From contig JAUCBN010000020.1 in assembly GCA_035048815.1 (NCBI GenBank), forward strand, positions 18,753,001 through 18,817,000: a stretch of 64,000 nt of DNA. The letters run 5' to 3'. Each line of letters opens with the position of its first letter. Position 1 is the stretch's first letter. Positions 60,688-64,000 of the stretch are shown piece by piece. The position numbers and the translations under genes are program-made. The notes beneath the pieces are model-generated. The model made no database searches. It was given only the letters and a program-made list of their open reading frames with translations, and was not told the origin of the DNA. This DNA is from Abelmoschus esculentus. Its lineage: Eukaryota; Streptophyta; Magnoliopsida; Malvales; Malvaceae.

Positions 60688-60879
60688 ATGGCCGGATCTA
60701 GGATTGCTCATGCTACCTTGAAAGGACCGAGTGTTGTTAAGGAGATAGTTATCGGAATAACGCTCGGCCTTTGTGCCGGTGGGCTTTGGAAAATGCATCA
60801 CTGGAATGAGCAGAGGAAAGTGAGAGCATTCTATGACATGCTTGAGAAAGGTGAAATTAGTGTCGTTGATGAAGAATAA
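60688..60879 (+). CDS. COX5C: Cytochrome c oxidase subunit 5C, 63 aa
   Basis: Small nuclear-encoded subunit of mitochondrial complex IV, plant-specific in form. Sequence MAGSRIAHATLKGPSVVKE, one membrane span (IVIGITLGLCAGGLWKMHHW), then NEQRKVRAFYDMLEKGEISVV; length and motifs are those of the family. Single coding exon, with the intron in the leader. Confidence 0.96.
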   Translation: MAGSRIAHATLKGPSVVKEIVIGITLGLCAGGLWKMHHWNEQRKVRAFYDMLEKGEISVVDEE

Positions 60880-61375
60880 ATGTTTTTGTGGAGACACGGC
60901 TTTGGCTGTATATTGATCTTTGTCATTCCCTTCATTTGGTTCTTACATTCAGAATGATCAAACACAGTTTGGTACTTTTGTAAGAAGAAAAAAATTTGTT
61001 GTTGAATATTTATTTATTTTTTGTATCCCTTTAATAAAAGTTCTGGATTTTATAAATAAACCGTTCAAATTTGAATATCTTAAAAATAATAATATTTTCA
61101 AGGTGTTTTGAGTTTATATTTGTAAGGTATGTGTGTGAATTATTTAATATTAATAAAAAGAATAGATACCATGTGGGTTAATATTAGAATTATAATAATA
61201 TTCCATTAAATATCTCAACTTCTATGGAACGTGGAAATATATTATTGGTTCCTAGGAGATAAGAAATTTGTGTGGAACATTACGTTCCCAATTAAAGTCA
61301 TCCCGAAGTTATTGTTTCGTTTCCCGAAAAAAATCGCACACTCTGTAACTGAGAAAACAAGAGGAGCGACCAACA
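60880..61375. other. COX5C 3' UTR and CP12 promoter
   Basis: AT-rich 3' flank, then about 250 bases upstream of CP12; no distinct element assigned. Confidence 0.45.
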
Positions 61376-61765
61376 ATGGCAACCCTGTTTAGTCTTAATC
61401 TTGCAGTCGCAGCCCCAAAGATGGTATCGAACCAACCAGATTCTACTAAGATTAGCACCGTCAAGGCTTCGTGCCGGCCATGGAAAAGGGTAATCCCTGT
61501 GGGATGTAGGCGAATGCTGGCGATGGTAGCCGTGAAAGCTACCCCTGATAGCATATCGGAGAAGGTGGAACAGAGCATCAAGGAAGCACAAGAGGCGTGC
61601 ACCAATGATCCAGCGAGCGGAGAGTGCGTGGCAGCTTGGGACGAGGTGGAAGAGCTGAGTGCAGCAGCCAGTCACGCCAGGGACAGGCAGAAAGACAACG
61701 ATCCTCTGGAGAAATACTGCAAAGACAACCCGGAGACTGATGAGTGCAAAACTTACGATAATTGA
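61376..61765 (+). CDS. CP12: Chloroplast CP12 protein, 129 aa
   Basis: Redox-switched linker that ties GAPDH and phosphoribulokinase into an inactive complex in the dark, regulating the Calvin cycle. The first ~52 residues form a chloroplast transit peptide (Ser/Thr/Arg/Lys-rich, ending near RRMLAMVAVKA). The mature part has the N-terminal cysteine pair CTNDPASGEC, the AWDEVEELSAAASHARD core and the C-terminal pair CKDNPETDEC followed by KTYDN, which contacts GAPDH. Both disulfide loops are complete. Intronless, as usual for CP12. Confidence 0.97.
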   Translation: MATLFSLNLAVAAPKMVSNQPDSTKISTVKASCRPWKRVIPVGCRRMLAMVAVKATPDSISEKVEQSIKEAQEACTNDPASGECVAAWDEVEELSAAASHARDRQKDNDPLEKYCKDNPETDECKTYDN

Positions 61766-62258
61766 AAAAAAAATTATGGGGTAATTAGTTTCTGATCCTT
61801 CTGTTTTTTAGATGATGCAAAATGGTCTGGGATGTTGTAAGATTACTCTTTGATTTATGTGAAACTGAAATTAATCTGGTAATTTAAAGCGTTTTTTTTA
61901 TTATCAGCCGTAAAGCGAAGGTTACTGTATTGGATAATATCATATAATTCCACCTTTAAGGCGGTGCGTTGTCTTCTAAAACCGGCGGCAGCCATACAAA
62001 TTAAAATAGGATTCATATTAATTTCCAGCATTCACACACAAGAAATTGACAACGAAATAACAAGCATTGAAATCCAAAACCAACATTCCATAGGAGCAAT
62101 CCAATTCGGCAGACTACACATAACATAGTTATAATTACATATCACATTACGAGGCTGATGCATAAATCTAGTTAACACACGACTCTCGAGAACAGTCCAA
62201 CATCAACAAAAGGGCTTACATTTGCCAAACATGAAAGGAAGGGTTTGTGATTATTCCG
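61766..62258. other. Convergent 3' flanks of CP12 and bZIP
   Basis: 3' UTRs of both genes; nothing else seen. Confidence 0.5.
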
Positions 62259-62675
62259 TCAATACTCGAACATGTCTGCCGATGCCATGATTGGTTGTAT
62301 CGGGCAAGGGAGATGCCACGGTTTCATCAAGGGATCCGGAATCTCGGGTATATCGACAGCAGACCCGCTGACTTCTTCCACGATGTGCAACACTGAGTTC
62401 AGGGACCGCAGCCTTTCGGTCAATTCCACTGCCTGAGCTCTCAACACGTTGTTGGCATTTTCCATCTCCACGTACCGTTGAGTCGCAATGTTGATCTTCT
62501 CAGAGAGAAGGCCGTTATCCTTCTGCAATGCGCTCACTTCGTTAACCAAATCTTCGAGCTGCTTCTGTTTTCTAATACGGGATCGCCTTGCGGATTCACG
62601 ATTCGACAACATTCTCTTCCTTTTCCTCTCGTCAACGTTTGCATATCGAGGATCGGAATCAGAAGAAGTGGCCAT
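62259..62675 (-). CDS. S1-group bZIP transcription factor (bZIP11/44/2-like), 138 aa
   Basis: Intronless short bZIP. The basic region is ERKRKRMLSNRESARRSR with the invariant Asn25 and Arg33 (N-x7-R). The leucine zipper follows from about residue 40 (QLEDLVNEVSALQKDNGLL ... VLRAQAVELTERLRSLNSVL). Short acidic N-terminus and a C-terminus ending ASADMFEY are typical of S1 bZIPs, which heterodimerise with group C bZIPs and control amino-acid and carbon metabolism under energy limitation. The long leader contains the sucrose-control uORF (62795-62878), so translation is expected to fall when sucrose is high. TATA box at 63143-63150. Confidence 0.95.
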   Translation of the reverse strand: MATSSDSDPRYANVDERKRKRMLSNRESARRSRIRKQKQLEDLVNEVSALQKDNGLLSEKINIATQRYVEMENANNVLRAQAVELTERLRSLNSVLHIVEEVSGSAVDIPEIPDPLMKPWHLPCPIQPIMASADMFEY

Positions 62676-62742
62676 AGGGGAAATGTTTTTTTTTTCGATC
62701 GGGAAGAGTATTTAGATTAGAATTCGAGAAATTGAATTATAA

Positions 62743-62808
62743 TTACGGAAATAAAATTTCAATAGTCAAGATTGATGAACAAAGAGTTGCTAATTCATGA
62801 GAAAACAT
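62743..62808 (-). promoter_or_regulatory. Overlapping uORF downstream of the SC-peptide uORF
   Basis: ATG at 62808 opens MFSHELATLCSSILTIEILF-, 21 codons, stopping at TAA 62745-62743. It overlaps the end of the SC uORF in another frame, as described for the uORF cluster of Arabidopsis bZIP11. Confidence 0.6.
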
Positions 62809-62878
62809 AGAACCAGTAAAGGAATACGACTGAGAACGAGTGAAGAATACGGATTCGCCGCATGAGGATTGAGTTCAT
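62795..62878 (-). CDS. Sucrose-control (SC) peptide uORF of the S1 bZIP, 27 aa
   Basis: ATG at 62878, stop TGA at 62797-62795. It encodes a 27-residue peptide beginning MNSILMRRIRILHS and ending SFSVVFLYWFYVFS. The end matches the conserved SC-peptide consensus (S..VVFLYWFYV.S) found in S1 bZIP leaders. In Arabidopsis bZIP11, sucrose makes this nascent peptide stall ribosomes and represses the main ORF. It lies 120 bases upstream of the bZIP start codon on the same strand. An in-frame second ATG occurs at codon 6. Confidence 0.95.
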   Translation of the reverse strand: MNSILMRRIRILHSFSVVFLYWFYVFS

Positions 62879-63142
62879 AGAAAATCTAAAATCATTTCAA
62901 TGATATTACAAACTGCAAATCGAACACGAAAATAAAGAGCCGATAAATAACAAGGAATTAAACGAAACCCTAGATCTAAACGAAAAAGGGAAGCAAAAAG
63001 AAAACGAAGACCGGAAAGAAAGAGAAACTGATGAATACTTAGCTGATTGGTAGAAGGGAACGGGAAGGCGAGACCGAGAGTAAAAGACACGCGCGCAACC
63101 AAAAGCGAAAGGAAAGAAGGATTGGAAAGCGAGTGGTAGGGG

Positions 63143-63150
63143 ATTTTATA
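63143..63150 (-). promoter_or_regulatory. TATA box of S1 bZIP
   Basis: TATAAAAT on the minus strand, giving a leader of roughly 440 nt that includes the uORFs. Confidence 0.6.
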
Positions 63151-63159
63151 GGCAAGGAT

Positions 63160-63733
63160 TGGGGTTTGGTTTGGCTACTTTGGTTAGGTTAGTTGACTAC
63201 TAATAAATTATAGTAACGGAGGTGGAAGGGTATTTAGGTCTTTTGAGTAGTTAACTTTTGAAACAACTAACAAGGAGTGCGTTAGGAGTCACCGCCAGGC
63301 GCCAGCCATGCATATTTTATTATTTAATGCGTTAGTGCTGGTGCAGTCCTTTTTAAATAATTTGAATCCTATGGATTTTTTTTTATTTTACTTTTCGACC
63401 TGTCCAAAAACAAGGGAAAGTTGTTTTTTTTCAAAGCGTGATTGGAAATGAAAACTTAAAGTGCATTTTTTATATTTTATTTGTTTAATTTTTTAGTTAA
63501 AATTGAGGTTTAAAGTTTCTTTAAGCATATAATAAAACTTAAAGTTTAAATTAAAAATATTTTTTTTCTTTGAAATTATATATTCAACATTACTTATAGC
63601 TTTAAAAATACTTTTTAACCCTAAAAAAGCTAGCAGCGTAGCACTTCCATGTGGCTGTAGACTGTAGCTGGTGGCTAGAACTATACGATAGGTCACTTAA
63701 TATATATATATAAAAGAACATTCAAACAACGTT
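63160..63733. other. bZIP promoter and tRNA-His upstream region
   Basis: AT-rich. A (TA)n-like stretch TATATATATATAAAAGAAC (63700-63718) and a CAA-rich segment just upstream of the tRNA are typical of plant Pol III tRNA genes. Confidence 0.5.
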
Positions 63734-63805
63734 GTGGCTGTAGCTTAGTGGTAAGAATTCTACGTTGTGGCCGTAGAGACCTGGGCTCGAATCCCAGCAG
63801 CCACA
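63734..63805 (+). tRNA. trnH-GUG: tRNA-His (GTG)
   Basis: 72-nt cloverleaf: acceptor GTGGCTG pairs with CAGCCAC followed by A73; D arm TAGCTTAGTGGTA; anticodon loop TTGTGGC with anticodon GTG; T loop GGCTCGAATCC. All stems pair. A T8 run at about 63810-63817 ends Pol III transcription. TATA-like and CAA sequences precede it. Looks functional. Confidence 0.95.
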
Positions 63806-64000
63806 AATCTTTTTTTTATGATGTTATTTTTCTTCTTCCATCGACTTTCTCTGCTCTAATTTGACACAGACGAAAACGGAGAAGAGAATTCAACGTATAA
63901 GTTTACATTTTGGGTCATTAGATTTAATAGTAACTTTCATTTAAGTCACAATCTTTTAAGTTTCATCAAATAGTAACGTAGAATGTTATAATTAACAAAT
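63806..64000. other. tRNA terminator and AT-rich flank
   Basis: The T run directly after the tRNA serves as terminator. The remaining bases (TTTAAGTCACAATCTTTTAAG and similar) look like the edge of an AT-rich repeat; no gene. Confidence 0.4.

Noticed and set aside
1..64000. A multi-gene defence, biosynthetic or operon-like system
   Set aside because: Neighbouring genes belong to unrelated pathways, have separate promoters and introns, and show no repeated families that would indicate a cluster.

Overview
This is nuclear DNA from a flowering plant. Genes are split by short AT-rich introns with GT-AG borders, gene density is moderate, and intergenic DNA is very AT-rich with decayed transposable elements. 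Diagnostic plant genes are present: chloroplast CP12, plastid PII (GLB1), gibberellin 2-oxidase, a PDR-type ABCG transporter, and an S1-group bZIP with its sucrose-control uORF. The proteins look eudicot. A Malvaceae source such as cotton is my guess and is not proven by the sequence.

Layout. (1) 1-5221, minus: the first half of a full-size ABCG/PDR transporter, running off the left edge. (2) 5.2-13 kb: a gene-poor AT-rich block with a dead Ty3/gypsy RT/RNase H fragment, a 42-bp tandem repeat and two fold-back elements. (3) 13.0-15.0 kb, minus: S-adenosylmethionine synthetase with a leader intron. (4) 15-21.4 kb: a second gene-poor block with a 903-bp Mutator-like inverted-repeat element, two decayed tRNA genes (Phe, initiator Met) and relics resembling DUF674 and a receptor kinase. 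(5) 21.4-35.4 kb: a gene-dense run with a TolB/DPP6-like beta-propeller protein (-), ubiquitin-eS31 (+), a DBP1-like PP2C (-), plastid PII (+), ARF1-type GTPase (+) and gibberellin 2-oxidase (-). (6) 35.4-39.3 kb: AT-rich spacer. (7) 39.4-49.8 kb: an INSIG-like membrane protein (+) with a decayed copy of its exon 3 just downstream, a CCHC zinc-knuckle/KH-like protein (-) with a probable 6-nt microexon, and a secreted/membrane heme-binding-domain protein (+). (8) 50.9-63.8 kb: a receptor-like kinase related to Arabidopsis At4g02010 (+), an INO80 IES2-like gene carrying two coding lesions (+), COX5C (+), CP12 (+), an S1 bZIP (-) and an intact tRNA-His (+).

Most genes are unrelated housekeeping or signalling genes, as is usual for a plant chromosome, and I see no operon-like system. 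A few have linked themes. Carbon/nitrogen status sensing is represented by PII, by the sucrose-responsive bZIP and by CP12, and hormone control by GA2ox and PP2C. The PP2C and PII genes share a 0.9-kb divergent promoter with three CACGTG boxes.

The observations most worth following are the sucrose-control peptide uORF (too short for routine ORF calling), the broken IES2-like gene, the ABCG transporter with a lost NBD1 signature motif, the near-full-length hairpin at 11.1-11.9 kb, the microexon, and the ambiguous exon 4 of the receptor kinase. Exon borders were placed by eye from splice consensus plus reading-frame continuity. They have not been checked against transcripts.
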